A DNA stretch of 39,756 nucleotides from Candidatus Anaerobiospirillum pullicola (GTDB taxonomy: Bacteria; Pseudomonadota; Gammaproteobacteria; Enterobacterales; Succinivibrionaceae). The notes beneath the pieces are model-generated. The model worked only from the letters and a program-made list of their open reading frames with translations, was not told the origin of the DNA and made no database searches. The translations under genes and the position numbers were made by a program. The stretch is taken from NCBI GenBank assembly GCA_018884035.1, contig JAHLFE010000187.1, positions 1 to 39,756 on the forward strand, in the 5' to 3' direction. Each line of letters starts with the position of its first letter. Position 1 is the stretch's first letter. This document shows positions 7,626-17,091 of this stretch, piece after piece.

Positions 7626-9812
7626 CTATGAGCGTTTGGCGTACTGGGTACGCACAAATGCCAGCACTTCAGCTAAACGCCTCTCTAAGACATCGTCGCT
7701 GTGTGGGTTAGGATCAACATCATTGTGATTGTCCCAGAACTCCTCAACCTTAGGCCACATTTCACGGAGCTCTTCTTTGGTAACCTCAGCCCGATGGGAT
7801 ATTACTTGGTCTTGGATCAAGCGCAAGGTCGCGGCGTCAAGATTGCGGGAGATAAAGTCGTGGGCCTCTTGGAAAGGAGTGATCTTCAAAATCAGGTTGA
7901 GATCCAGATCATCAACATTGATGAGCTTGTCTGCGAAATGGAGCAGAGCGTTGTTGAACACGACTTCACCGTGATTACGATGCTGCGTGCCGTTTGCACT
8001 TTGGTTTGCGCTTGCTGCACCATTACCACCAACACCACCATCGATCTCACTGGCTTTAGAGTGAGGATCAGACGTGACATTCTCTTGATCAGCAGAGGAC
8101 GAAGCATCCTCTGCATCGCTTTCCCCTTTTCCTTGAAGCTTTTTGATTACATCTGGGAAAACCAGCTGAATGTAGGCCGCCTCGGCAATTTTATGGATAT
8201 CGTCATCAGTGAGGTCATCCTCAGGGTACATCTTGCGTATGAGCAAAGGAATGATGTCATCTTCAAGCAGTTCTTGGAGGCCATCACCCTTGCAGAGCAT
8301 CGCTTTGTTGACGGTGTTGGCTGTTTGCTCAGACGTTAAGAGCTGCTCCACAATGGATTGGATGTCTTTATCCAAGATCTTTTTGGCGGCAGAAGTGAGC
8401 GGAGCTTGCTCATCGTCATTGATGTCAAAGGTGATGTCTGGTTCCGTCTGCGCTTCATCATCATCATCACCAGTGTTAATGTCTGGTTGCGGCTCATTGT
8501 GTCTGCGCACACGAAAATGCACGTTAGGAGCTAAGACCTGCTCCATGAGCAAGGAAATAGAGATAGCCTTCAGGAGGCTGTTAACAGCGTCTGAAACATC
8601 AGAAAGACTGGCATCGGGGTTGGCAATTAGATTGGTATACTGCGCGTGCTCTTTGCCTAGGGCATCGCGAGTGGCGCGGCCAATGATCTGGATGACCTCT
8701 GTAAGCGAGCTGCGATAGCCAATGGTCAGCACATGCTCGCACCACGGCCAATCAAAGCCCTCTTTAGCCATTTTCATGGCAATGATGATGTCAATAGCAT
8801 CCTTGTCCTCGTTTACTCGGCGCAGATACTCCAAGGTACGGTGTTGAATGCCAGGCTCCTGATCGTAGACGAGATCTGCTACCTTTAACAAGCGTCCATC
8901 TGAAGTGCGCACGGTATAGACCTTGGCATCAGCGGCCTCATCCACTTTGGTACCCATGGCATCAAGCAGCTTGTTGACTTCGTTAATCTTGTCCTTAGAT
9001 GACTCTTTTGATTGCGGATGCGGGATGAAAATCATCATCTTCTTGGTGGTGTCTAAGATCTCGTGGACAGAGTCAGTCCAGCGGCCGTTGTAAAAGGCGT
9101 AGTCAATGCCCAAGCTCTTGAGGTGCTGATAGCACTTGAATTGCTCGTAGTAGGTGTAGATGACCTTATCAAAGAGCGCTTCGTCTTTTGGCTCCAATAC
9201 CGGAACCCTATCGCCACGGAAGTACGAGCCGGTCATTGCAATGATGTGGGCGGTAGTATCATGCATGATGGAGTCAACCACATGACCTAAGCTACTTTTG
9301 TCGTCCACTGAGACGTGATGGAACTCATCGATAGCAATCACTGCACGATTGAGGACACTCTTATCCTCAAGCTGGCTGTAGAAGAAAATCAGCGTTTGGT
9401 GCGTGCAGACCAGAAAGTACGCCTCAGGATCAGCCATGAACTTGTTTACGGACGCTACTTTTTGCTTGTCCTTGCTGTCATCATCATCGCGACACAGGTC
9501 GTATTGTGGAGCAATTTCCCAATCCCAATAGAAACCGGAGGCGGTGAGCTGGGTATTGCGGAAGCTGGCGCCGATAGCCGACTGTGGTACAGAGATGATG
9601 ACCTTATCGCACCCTTGGTTATGCACCTTGTCCAACGCCAAGTACATCAAGGCTCGGGACTTACCACAGGCAGGAGGGGCCTTAATCAGCAGGTAAGGAG
9701 AGCTGCGCTTTTCATACGCGCGAGCTTGCATTTCGCGCATGCCCAAGCTGTTGTTGCTGGGGCCACTGTGCTCAAAGCTGACATTGAGCAAGTTTTCACT
9801 TGCTGTGATCAT
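7626..9812 (-). CDS. SF2 (DEAD/DEAH-like) helicase of the restriction-like operon
   Basis: 728 aa from ATG 9812, chosen because GGAG lies 10 nt upstream; the frame is open 31 codons further without a good start. Superfamily 2 motifs: APPACGKS at 45-52 (motif I), AIDEFHH with DEFH near 162-165 (motif II), IIAMTGS (motif III) and QIIGRATRDA (motif VI, arginine finger). The layout matches type III restriction/UvrB-like translocases. An acidic, Asp-rich linker follows the helicase core, and then a helical C-terminal region of about 300 aa that I do not recognise. It probably moves along DNA using ATP and links recognition by the methyltransferase to cleavage. It lies 155 bp downstream of the methyltransferase gene on the same strand. 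Confidence 0.8.
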   Translation of the reverse strand: MITASENLLNVSFEHSGPSNNSLGMREMQARAYEKRSSPYLLIKAPPACGKSRALMYLALDKVHNQGCDKVIISVPQSAIGASFRNTQLTASGFYWDWEIAPQYDLCRDDDDSKDKQKVASVNKFMADPEAYFLVCTHQTLIFFYSQLEDKSVLNRAVIAIDEFHHVSVDDKSSLGHVVDSIMHDTTAHIIAMTGSYFRGDRVPVLEPKDEALFDKVIYTYYEQFKCYQHLKSLGIDYAFYNGRWTDSVHEILDTTKKMMIFIPHPQSKESSKDKINEVNKLLDAMGTKVDEAADAKVYTVRTSDGRLLKVADLVYDQEPGIQHRTLEYLRRVNEDKDAIDIIIAMKMAKEGFDWPWCEHVLTIGYRSSLTEVIQIIGRATRDALGKEHAQYTNLIANPDASLSDVSDAVNSLLKAISISLLMEQVLAPNVHFRVRRHNEPQPDINTGDDDDEAQTEPDITFDINDDEQAPLTSAAKKILDKDIQSIVEQLLTSEQTANTVNKAMLCKGDGLQELLEDDIIPLLIRKMYPEDDLTDDDIHKIAEAAYIQLVFPDVIKKLQGKGESDAEDASSSADQENVTSDPHSKASEIDGGVGGNGAASANQSANGTQHRNHGEVVFNNALLHFADKLINVDDLDLNLILKITPFQEAHDFISRNLDAATLRLIQDQVISHRAEVTKEELREMWPKVEEFWDNHNDVDPNPHSDDVLERRLAEVLAFVRTQYAKRS

Positions 9813-9967
9813 GAGTGCAAATCTCCTGTGCTGTTGTGCGCAGAGAGCCAACACGACAGCAAGTGCTGAGATGTGAAGTGGTAAAGGGCAAAGTGACGTT
9901 GTCACGGAGTGGCTTTGGGAGTGGCATTAAGGCAACAGCGCAGGGTACGGTACGGGCAATAGAGAGC

Positions 9968-12832
9968 TTACTTTGCCTTGGCCTTGCTCTGCCGCTTTTT
10001 GCCGGTACCACTGCCTGTCGGCTTCTTTTTGGCCTGCTCTGCTTTTACGGCCTCAGCGTAGAGACGGAGCATAAAACTCGTGCGCTCTTCATCGTTAGCA
10101 AAGGGCTCAGGCCTGTAGAGGCGCTCGACAGCTATATCGAGGTCGGCGTGCAACTGCTTTAGGTCAGCAGGCATAGTCCTCTGGTTGTAGAGATCTGCCA
10201 AGGTCTTATTGTAGTCCTCTTGATAGACCCAGTGCTTATCTAGGATCTTGTTGGCTAAGCTGCCGATTGTCTCTTGCTGCTCGGGAGTGGCTTGTGGCCA
10301 GATGAAGGTGTTGTAGGTGAGTTGTAAGGCGTAGCGTCCATCAGTCTTTAGTTGTCCTGCTGTAAAGCGCATCCAGCACATGTGAATACGCGACGAGACA
10401 ATGCCAAAATGGTAAGGAGTTGCATTGGGAATAAGCAGACAAAGATTGCTACAGATGGTATCAGCTTCGATAAAAGCCATTGGCACATAGTAGCGACCGT
10501 CTGAGCCCACAAGAGGGATAGCAAGGGCATGATCGGGGTTAATTTGCTCACGAAATGACCACGGTCTATCACGATACTTATAGGCATCACCGCTTTTCTT
10601 TGATTGCTCGCGAAATCTCTGACACGCCTCCACGTGTTGCATGATTGGCGGTATTTCCCCCCAAGCATTACGATCATCCTCTTTGAGGAAGAGACACCAG
10701 CGATAGGTGTCATTAATGATGTCTTTTCCACCCCTAAATTTTTTAACAAAGGTCGCTGCCTCAGGAAAGTCAGCAATAATGCGGTTGTGCTCATCATCTG
10801 CAAAGATGAGATTGTTACCGTCTATAGGCATACCGCCAGTAATCATGCTGATAGGAGCAGACAAAGGCCTTGAATGCTTCACCACGATAGTATTGCTGTT
10901 GTCATCTGCACTGTTTACAGGTTTCAGATAAGGAGAAATGTGCTTGGCAGTGATCGCTGTTATGCTTTGGTCTTTGTTAACTTGGAAAAGACGCTTATCA
11001 CCAGCGGAGTCAACGACGTCACGATAGCCAAAACCAACAATGATGCATGATACACCAGCGTTTTTGCTGGCAGCATTGCTCCACTTAAACGAGGTGTAGG
11101 CAAAGTTGATGCGGATACCCTGTGATAGTAACAGCCCCCACAAGATCCCCACCTGTTGGCCTTGGCAAATTGAGTTAGTAGCCACAAAGGCCGCTTGGAT
11201 GTTAGGCTGACTCTTCATGTAGCTAGCAGCCTTGACGAACCAGCCAGACACAAAGTCAACGCGTCCCAGCTTGTGCTTTGGCGGGTAAACATCACGCAAC
11301 CAGCGCTTCTGTTCCTCATTAGTGGTGACACTACCACCAAACGGCGGATTGCCCATAATGTACGAGCACTTGCTCGCTGGTAACACCTCGTTCCAGTCAG
11401 TAGTAAGGGCATTTTGCTGGCAAATGACCGCAGAGGACTTAAGAGGCAGAGTTGCCACAGAAACGCCAAACTTGGCACCAGTTTCTTGGTTCATGACGTG
11501 TTGCATGAGCCACATCGAGAGATGGGCAATCTCCGCAGGCCAGTCCTCAATTTCGATGCCATAGAACTGGTTGATATTGACTTTGATCGCCTCATCAAGC
11601 AGCAGGTAGTTCTCGTCCAAGAGTAGCTCTAAGACCTTGTTTTCAAGACGGCGCAGCTCACGGTAAGCAATCAAGAGGAAGTTACCGCAACCGCATGCAG
11701 GATCTAAGAAGGTAAGGTTAGAGAGCTTGTCATGGAAGAGGGACAGCTGCTCTTTCTTGGTGTCTTTTGCCTTAGGAGTAGACTCATCTAAGGCAGCGAT
11801 GTACTCAAACTCCGCAGTGAGCGCATCAAGGAACAGTGGCTTGATTACCTTAAGGATGTTCTCCTCAGAGGTGTAGTGAGCTCCCTGCTGATGACGCAAG
11901 GCTGGATCAAGCGCGTTTTGGAACATGGCTCCAAAGATGGCTGGCGAAATCTGGTTCCACTTCACCTTGCCACACTCAATGAGCTGTTTGCAGGTATTGG
12001 TATTAAATGCAGGAATGAAGACCTGATTGGCAAACAGGCCGCCGTTAACGTAAGGGAAATCGAGGATCTCTTTGGCCATCAACTGCCCGAGCTCCTGACG
12101 CTTGTTCTCAGGAGTATTCAGTACAGTAAAGAGGTCGGTAAAGAAGACCTTTGCGTCTTTCCCTTGATTAACCACGAGGTTAGCAAAAGCGTTGGTGAAC
12201 TGTTGTGACTCAAAGATCTGCGTCGCTTCGGCAAAGAGGCAAAAGAGCACACGGCGAATAAACTCGTTGATGCTGTGAGTATGGTCTTGCTCAATGTTGT
12301 TGTCCTTGGCAAGGGTGTCCAGCAAGTTGGTGATTTGCTGGCAAGCCTTCACGCTTGCTTCGACATTGGCCTCAATCAAGATCGGATCTTTGCCAGTGAT
12401 CTCAAAGAAGGTTGAGTAATACTCACCTAATCTGCTCAGCTCCAAGCTATTTGTTTGGTGGTTTTTGGCATTGTAAAAAGCCAGCAACGTAGGACCGCAG
12501 CAGATGGCAAACCTAAATTTTGCTTTCTGGCGCTTGAATTCCGGCAGGGCAATGACGTCATTAAGGTTGGTCAGAACATCACTGTCACTCTTAAGAAAGC
12601 GGAAATAGACACGATTGGTAATAGCGACATCAGGACGAACCATGGTGGTAGCGTCGAAAAAGCTAGAAGCAATGTCTGAGACTAAACCCTCTTTGAGGGC
12701 GTCGTTTATTGAGGACATAGCAGTGTCGAAGATGAGCATGAACTGCTTAAAGAACTCGTCACAGTCCATGTGTTTCATTGTGCTGGCGCCAAGGTTGGTG
12801 AGAGCAGCAATAGCCTCGTCAGTGCTTTTCAT
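9968..12832 (-). CDS. MmeI-like adenine-N6 DNA methyltransferase with a degenerate nuclease site
   Basis: 954 aa, collinear with the type IIG enzyme MmeI (about 919 aa): N-terminal former nuclease region, helical spacer (RRVLFCLFAE, FPYVNGGLF), methyltransferase core, target-recognition domain and C-terminal tail. SAM-binding motif FLDPACGCGNFL is at 375-386 and catalytic NPPFGG at 495-500, so adenine-N6 methylation of a specific site is expected. In MmeI the nuclease residues are D70, E80 and K82. The ungapped equivalents here are D68, R78 and L80, so DNA cutting by this protein should be lost. ATG 12832 has GAGGA about 5 nt upstream. It is the first gene of the leftward set with the SF2 helicase and GIY-YIG nuclease, which may supply cleavage. 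A Lys-rich C-terminus is present. Confidence 0.88.
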   Translation of the reverse strand: MKSTDEAIAALTNLGASTMKHMDCDEFFKQFMLIFDTAMSSINDALKEGLVSDIASSFFDATTMVRPDVAITNRVYFRFLKSDSDVLTNLNDVIALPEFKRQKAKFRFAICCGPTLLAFYNAKNHQTNSLELSRLGEYYSTFFEITGKDPILIEANVEASVKACQQITNLLDTLAKDNNIEQDHTHSINEFIRRVLFCLFAEATQIFESQQFTNAFANLVVNQGKDAKVFFTDLFTVLNTPENKRQELGQLMAKEILDFPYVNGGLFANQVFIPAFNTNTCKQLIECGKVKWNQISPAIFGAMFQNALDPALRHQQGAHYTSEENILKVIKPLFLDALTAEFEYIAALDESTPKAKDTKKEQLSLFHDKLSNLTFLDPACGCGNFLLIAYRELRRLENKVLELLLDENYLLLDEAIKVNINQFYGIEIEDWPAEIAHLSMWLMQHVMNQETGAKFGVSVATLPLKSSAVICQQNALTTDWNEVLPASKCSYIMGNPPFGGSVTTNEEQKRWLRDVYPPKHKLGRVDFVSGWFVKAASYMKSQPNIQAAFVATNSICQGQQVGILWGLLLSQGIRINFAYTSFKWSNAASKNAGVSCIIVGFGYRDVVDSAGDKRLFQVNKDQSITAITAKHISPYLKPVNSADDNSNTIVVKHSRPLSAPISMITGGMPIDGNNLIFADDEHNRIIADFPEAATFVKKFRGGKDIINDTYRWCLFLKEDDRNAWGEIPPIMQHVEACQRFREQSKKSGDAYKYRDRPWSFREQINPDHALAIPLVGSDGRYYVPMAFIEADTICSNLCLLIPNATPYHFGIVSSRIHMCWMRFTAGQLKTDGRYALQLTYNTFIWPQATPEQQETIGSLANKILDKHWVYQEDYNKTLADLYNQRTMPADLKQLHADLDIAVERLYRPEPFANDEERTSFMLRLYAEAVKAEQAKKKPTGSGTGKKRQSKAKAK

Positions 12833-13180
12833 ATGTCCTCGGAAAACGCGTCTTAGTGGATAAGGGTAACGGAGCGGTGTAAAGCAGCCGGTCTTATTTT
12901 AGCCTGTTGTCAGAACAGTACATGCCCAACCGTTAGCGCAAGCAGCAATGAGCTGGATCACGCTCATCGGAAGCGCCATGGCTAGACTCTATGTAGATGG
13001 TATATTCCTGCTCATAAGGATAGCCACGCCTGTTCAGTGCAGTCGCTGATTTGAGTTTACTACGATCTACCTTCATGCACAAGAGTCGCCCCCCTTAAGT
13101 GTAATTACAGTATGTAGCACATTGCTGACTTAGCCCTAGCACGTATAGCGCGGATCAAGCACATATCTCAGGAACTTAGC

Positions 13181-13193
13181 AACGCCCGCCCCA
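13181..13193 (+). repeat. Dispersed GC-rich 13-mer, diverged copy
   Basis: AACGCCCGCCCCA differs from the consensus at two of 13 positions, but the preceding CTTAGC agrees with the extended consensus. Confidence 0.55.
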
Positions 13194-14503
13194 GTGGCTC
13201 GATGTAGCCGTAGCTTAAACCATACACCAAATGCTCCCGCCACAACTTGTGTACCTTAAAGCACTGCGCTGAACAGAGTTTCTCGTATCTTCACCTACCT
13301 CTTTCCCACACAGCATACTACCAACCCTACATATTCCGCATCGTTCTGCGTATCCTGACCATACCTAAGTCCTACCAACAGCCAGCAGCACCATACCCAC
13401 CATCGTCTCCATCACAAACACCACCACAGCTTCCTTGGCAGAGTCATATAGCGGTAGCGCTTCTCTGTTTCCCTATTATCCCTTTTGTGCTCCACGCTCT
13501 CTATTTTGTTAGGGGGTACCCCTTGCTAGCCGTCAGGCTTGAAGAGAGGGAGGGGGACTTGCGTTGGTACTATGGTGGCACTAACACCACATCAACAGCT
13601 TATTTATCAGCTTTTATCAGAAAAAAGGTCATGCTGATACCGCTCACAATGCAGCCAATTATCTTGGCCATCAGCATAAATGTGGCGGCCAGACAAAATA
13701 GCGCTGGTTTTGTTTTAGTCTGGGGGTATCGCAAGGCGTAACCATCCTGATGTGCGTGCCTGTGAGGCTGGCAAACCAAAACTATGGTAAGCCCTAACAG
13801 CACTAATGGTCTCTCGCGACTCAGCACTGGCGAAGGGAGCTTATACAGCGCTAAGGCTTTGTGGTGATCTTATTTGCTGGGCTGGTGCTTCCAGAATAAA
13901 TGCTAGTGCTTCCTATCTCGCCTCTCGCTCTCTAATGGCTAAACGTTGGATCTAACTCCTATACCCTGCTCCCCAAAGACAGGTGCCTTGTGGCTACCTA
14001 CACCTTAGACAAAGAACTCCGAGGCTAACAACTAGGAGCATGACCTGAGAGCGGCTTGAGCTTGTGCATTAGCAACGCCCTACTGATACAGAGCTGGCTA
14101 AGCAGAGCAAAAGCTGCAAGCTGTACTGAGGGCAGGCGGTCACTTCTAAAGGCACTCCTCTAGAAAAGTACCAACAAACCAACGATCAAGGCACTCCCTG
14201 CTAGCGATCGGTGCTCACATGGTCGTCGTCATAAGTACATGCCCCATGGTCGCAACTACACCGAAAGCACTGACCAGACTCAGCACCTGCTGCTGCAACC
14301 TGCTCTTAACCCAGTCTCAGGTATGGCCACTTGTATGAGGAAGACCTACCGGCTTAGCCCTTAACAGAGCACTCTGGTCAATCTAGGTGCGGATACGGGC
14401 ATCGGTCTTAGTAGAGTCCACTTCAAGACAAAGCGTGTGTAAGGAGTATGAGGTAACAGACAGCGCTCTTAATCGTAACCGCTACGAGGTCGTAACAGCT
14501 ACG

Positions 14504-14516
14504 AGGGGCGGGCGCT
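14504..14516 (-). repeat. Dispersed GC-rich 13-mer, copy 3
   Basis: Exact copy (AGGGGCGGGCGCT on plus), followed by GTTAA, which is TTAAC in the motif orientation and fits the extended consensus. It lies 118 bp before the second DnaB-like gene. Confidence 0.8.
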
Positions 14517-14634
14517 GTTAAAGGTCATAACCAGCATCATTGTCAGCACAACCATCAGTGCTCCAAACAGCCCTGACCACAACACAGCACAGAATCCACC
14601 CAACAACTCACCCCTAACCTACAGGCCAAACGCT

Positions 14635-16626
14635 ATGACCTCAACCTCTCACCTCAAGCAGAGCTTGCTCAACCGCGCTCTTGACGAAGCCACTTGCTAT
14701 GGTGTCCCTTTCTACGATGTGCAAAGACGCTCGGAGCGCTCCATAAACTCCCTGCTGTTGCAAGTACAGCAAGAGATGCAAGGCGTCCTACGTACAGCCG
14801 AGCTTAACACCCAGCGGATCCTCTCAGAGGTATTCTCCTCTGTTTCGCCCGAAGCCTTACAGGAGTACAAGCTGTGGATACGCCGCCATGCCTTTGATTT
14901 GGGCAAAGTCCCAGCCAAGTGGCAGGAGCTGACGCAACAGTTCATTGAGTGCAGCCGCAAAGAGTGGCCTCTGACTCCCGAGAACATCAGTGCATGGCTG
15001 CACCAGCAGCCGTGGCCAGATAACGCAACTACCACGCAATGGCAGGAGCTACAAAGAGCCTACAAGGACAGTAGCTGCCAAGACAGCACCACGACTACGA
15101 CGGCGTCTGATGACTCTGCTGACACCACAGCATCCTCTGCCTCCCCTACCTACTTTGCCCACTCAGCTGTCTCAGCAAAGAGCACACAGCCTCTTTCGCA
15201 AAAGCTTACCCAGCCACCGCGTGATAAGCTCTTAGCAGACACCGTAGAGCTCATGGATAAAGTACTGTTGTGGCAACACCTGCTGCGCCTTAGTGTCTGC
15301 AATATCATTGACCCTTACCAAAAGGCGCAAAATGAGTTTGTCTTCTTAGCACTGCAGCTACAGCCCCAGCTCTGGGGAGAGTTATCTTTTGCTGATGATA
15401 ACGATTACCTCTTAGAGCCTGCTACAGCGGAGCAGACAGGCGTTGCTGATGATGGAACAGGGGCGGGCGCTGGTAGCGCTTGCAAAAAGGCAGGTAATTA
15501 CACGGTGCCTCAAGTTCATGAGGCTACACCGCGCCACAACACGCCGCAAAGCTTAAGCTCTGCTGCGGGTAAGGCTACCGTCATTCCCACTGGTCACGAT
15601 GCTCTTGATGCACTGATTGGTGGCTACCCTGTTGGTGGCGTGTGCATTCTCGCCTCGCTGCCACAAATTGACCAAACGGCCTTTGCGCTTGATGCCACCT
15701 GCCATGCCCTGCAACAGGGACTGCATGTGGCTTATTACGGCTGTCGCCTGTTTGTGGACGATCTGCTCATTCGCTTTTTGCGCTACCTTGGCGATTACAG
15801 CGAAGCTGAGTACTATCACACCGTGCCTATCATTAGACGCCAAATGCTCTTTAACCAGTTCTTGGAGTGGCAAGAACCAAAAGAGCATGGCCCCCAGCTG
15901 AGACTCCACTGCCTTGGCGAAAAGCACTCCCTTGTCGACCGCATGCACGATCTGGCTTTCCCTATTGCCATTGAGCATATCGAGGACAACCTCACGCACT
16001 GCGCTACTCACAGTCGTGCTGTTGACCTCGTTATTGTCGACTGTCTGCAAGAGCTCGAAAACACAGATTGTGATCATGACAGCTGGCTGTTGCGCCAAGA
16101 AGACAGCATGCGCCGCTTATGCGCCGTGTGCTCTAAGTATCAGTGCGCAGCCTTAGTGCTGTCGCAAGTGGAGCCACCTCCTATCGCGCTGCCGCTTGCT
16201 GCTGCGTCTCATGCTACTAATGCAGCTACTGCTACACTGGCATCAGCACCGGCAGCTCCTCTTGCGACCACCAACTACACCTCGCTGCTGTCTGCGAATG
16301 GTGCAGGGAGCAATAGCAAGTCGCTCTTCTTACCAGACCTGTACGATCAGACTGAGGATCCCGTGATCGTACATAGTGCTCAGAGCACGCTCTTCCTCTG
16401 CCAAGAGTACAGCAACCACTGCGGTGCTCTCGATACGGGTAAGGGCACTGCCATTGGCTCTGGCCAAAGCCTACAGTCCGAGCCTCTGACCAGCCTCTAT
16501 GTGCGCAGTGCGCAGCACCATGGGCACAGCAGAGGGCAACGCTTACTCTGCCATGTCTCAGCAGGGGCGCGCTTTAAGCTGTTAGGAGAAGATGGCCCTA
16601 CTGTCTCAGCGTCCCGCGAGCAGTAG
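14635..16626 (+). CDS. DnaB-like protein with lost Walker A (paralogue of the 1650-3532 gene)
   Basis: 663 aa, paralogous along its length to the split gene at 1650-3532. Shared blocks include WQELTQQFIE / WQALTQALIEH, KVLLWQHLLRLSVCNI / KVQMWINLFGLTVCNI, IPTGHDALDALIGGYPVGG / ISTGHKYLDAIIHGYYLGG, and the Walker B strand LVIVDCLQELEN. Where the paralogue has SGTGKT this protein has PQIDQT, so the P-loop glycines and the catalytic lysine are gone and ATP hydrolysis is not expected. It also carries Ala/Thr-rich inserts near residues 150-185 and 515-550, and a Gly-rich linker containing the dispersed 13-mer. It could be a structural or regulatory subunit, or a gene drifting after loss of function; the long intact frame favours some retained role. 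The start codon has only a weak upstream AGG. Confidence 0.7.
   Translation: MTSTSHLKQSLLNRALDEATCYGVPFYDVQRRSERSINSLLLQVQQEMQGVLRTAELNTQRILSEVFSSVSPEALQEYKLWIRRHAFDLGKVPAKWQELTQQFIECSRKEWPLTPENISAWLHQQPWPDNATTTQWQELQRAYKDSSCQDSTTTTTASDDSADTTASSASPTYFAHSAVSAKSTQPLSQKLTQPPRDKLLADTVELMDKVLLWQHLLRLSVCNIIDPYQKAQNEFVFLALQLQPQLWGELSFADDNDYLLEPATAEQTGVADDGTGAGAGSACKKAGNYTVPQVHEATPRHNTPQSLSSAAGKATVIPTGHDALDALIGGYPVGGVCILASLPQIDQTAFALDATCHALQQGLHVAYYGCRLFVDDLLIRFLRYLGDYSEAEYYHTVPIIRRQMLFNQFLEWQEPKEHGPQLRLHCLGEKHSLVDRMHDLAFPIAIEHIEDNLTHCATHSRAVDLVIVDCLQELENTDCDHDSWLLRQEDSMRRLCAVCSKYQCAALVLSQVEPPPIALPLAAASHATNAATATLASAPAAPLATTNYTSLLSANGAGSNSKSLFLPDLYDQTEDPVIVHSAQSTLFLCQEYSNHCGALDTGKGTAIGSGQSLQSEPLTSLYVRSAQHHGHSRGQRLLCHVSAGARFKLLGEDGPTVSASREQ
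15459..15471 (-). repeat. Dispersed GC-rich 13-mer, copy 4 (intragenic)
   Basis: Exact copy within the linker of the second DnaB-like gene, encoding a Gly/Ala run. The first DnaB-like gene also carries a copy in a linker, though not at an obviously aligned position. Confidence 0.8.
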
Positions 16627-16639
16627 TGGTAATCGTAGT

Positions 16640-16844
16640 GGAGCTGAACGGATCCTGGCAAGATGTGGCTTATCAGCCAGCCTTTTGGCAAAACATGCGT
16701 TGAGGCAAGATTCCACCACAGATCTTGGCACCGCAGATGAATTAATAGCCTTAAAGCTGATAGCCACGCCACCAAAGTAACTTTAGGACACCTTAGAGCA
16801 GACGGTATTCACAGCCTGCGTGTTGCCAGGATCCGTTCAGCTCC
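16640..16844 (+). mobile_element. 205-bp MITE-like element, copy A
   Basis: Bounded by perfect 22-bp terminal inverted repeats: the sequence starting GGAGCTGAACGGATCCTGG at 16640-16661 is the reverse complement of 16823-16844. A second element of the same length lies at 28163-28367 in the opposite orientation. Internal sequence is similar between copies, including a peptide-like block (TDLG, LKLIAT) that suggests origin from a larger transposon by internal deletion. No clear target-site duplication is visible. It begins 13 bp after the stop of the DnaB-like gene. No transposase is encoded. Confidence 0.85.
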
Positions 16845-17091
16845 CAGCCATGGCAGGCTTAAGCTCGCGGGTATGTCACGCCTACATTCTTCCGGCACAC
16901 ATTCCATGCAGGCTGCTTAGTGCCCTCTTCATTGGTTACTGCCCTAACCGAGTAAATGATCTCCTTGCATCCACTCTGGTTAGACCCACTGTCCCTAAAA
17001 GCCACCAATTTAGGCGACAAGCAGACTCCCTATTCCATACTCTCCACCCCATACCAATCCGCTCCACAGCATCCCTTGAGGAGTCCCTCTC

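Larger units (their letters stand above)
12833..14634. other. 1.8-kb region with no convincing gene
   Basis: Between two divergent transcription units. Plus-strand open frame 13247-13741 has proline-rich then hydrophobic composition, a poor start and no domain. The antisense frame at 13600-13827 is hydrophobic but also unsupported. Short minus-strand stretches near 14280-14430 look faintly coding (ALLRAKPVGLPHTSG) with stops between them and may be decayed transposase. It contains a variant (13181) and an exact copy (14504) of the dispersed 13-mer. The promoter of the methyltransferase operon should lie in the first few hundred bases; I cannot place it with confidence. Confidence 0.5.

Noticed and set aside
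7701-8339. Long plus-strand frame opposite the SF2 helicase
   Set aside because: Antisense shadow of a gene with clear helicase motifs.
13247-13741. 164-codon plus-strand frame between the restriction operon and the second DnaB-like gene
   Set aside because: Proline-rich then hydrophobic, no domain, no ribosome binding site, and an equally long antisense frame overlaps it.
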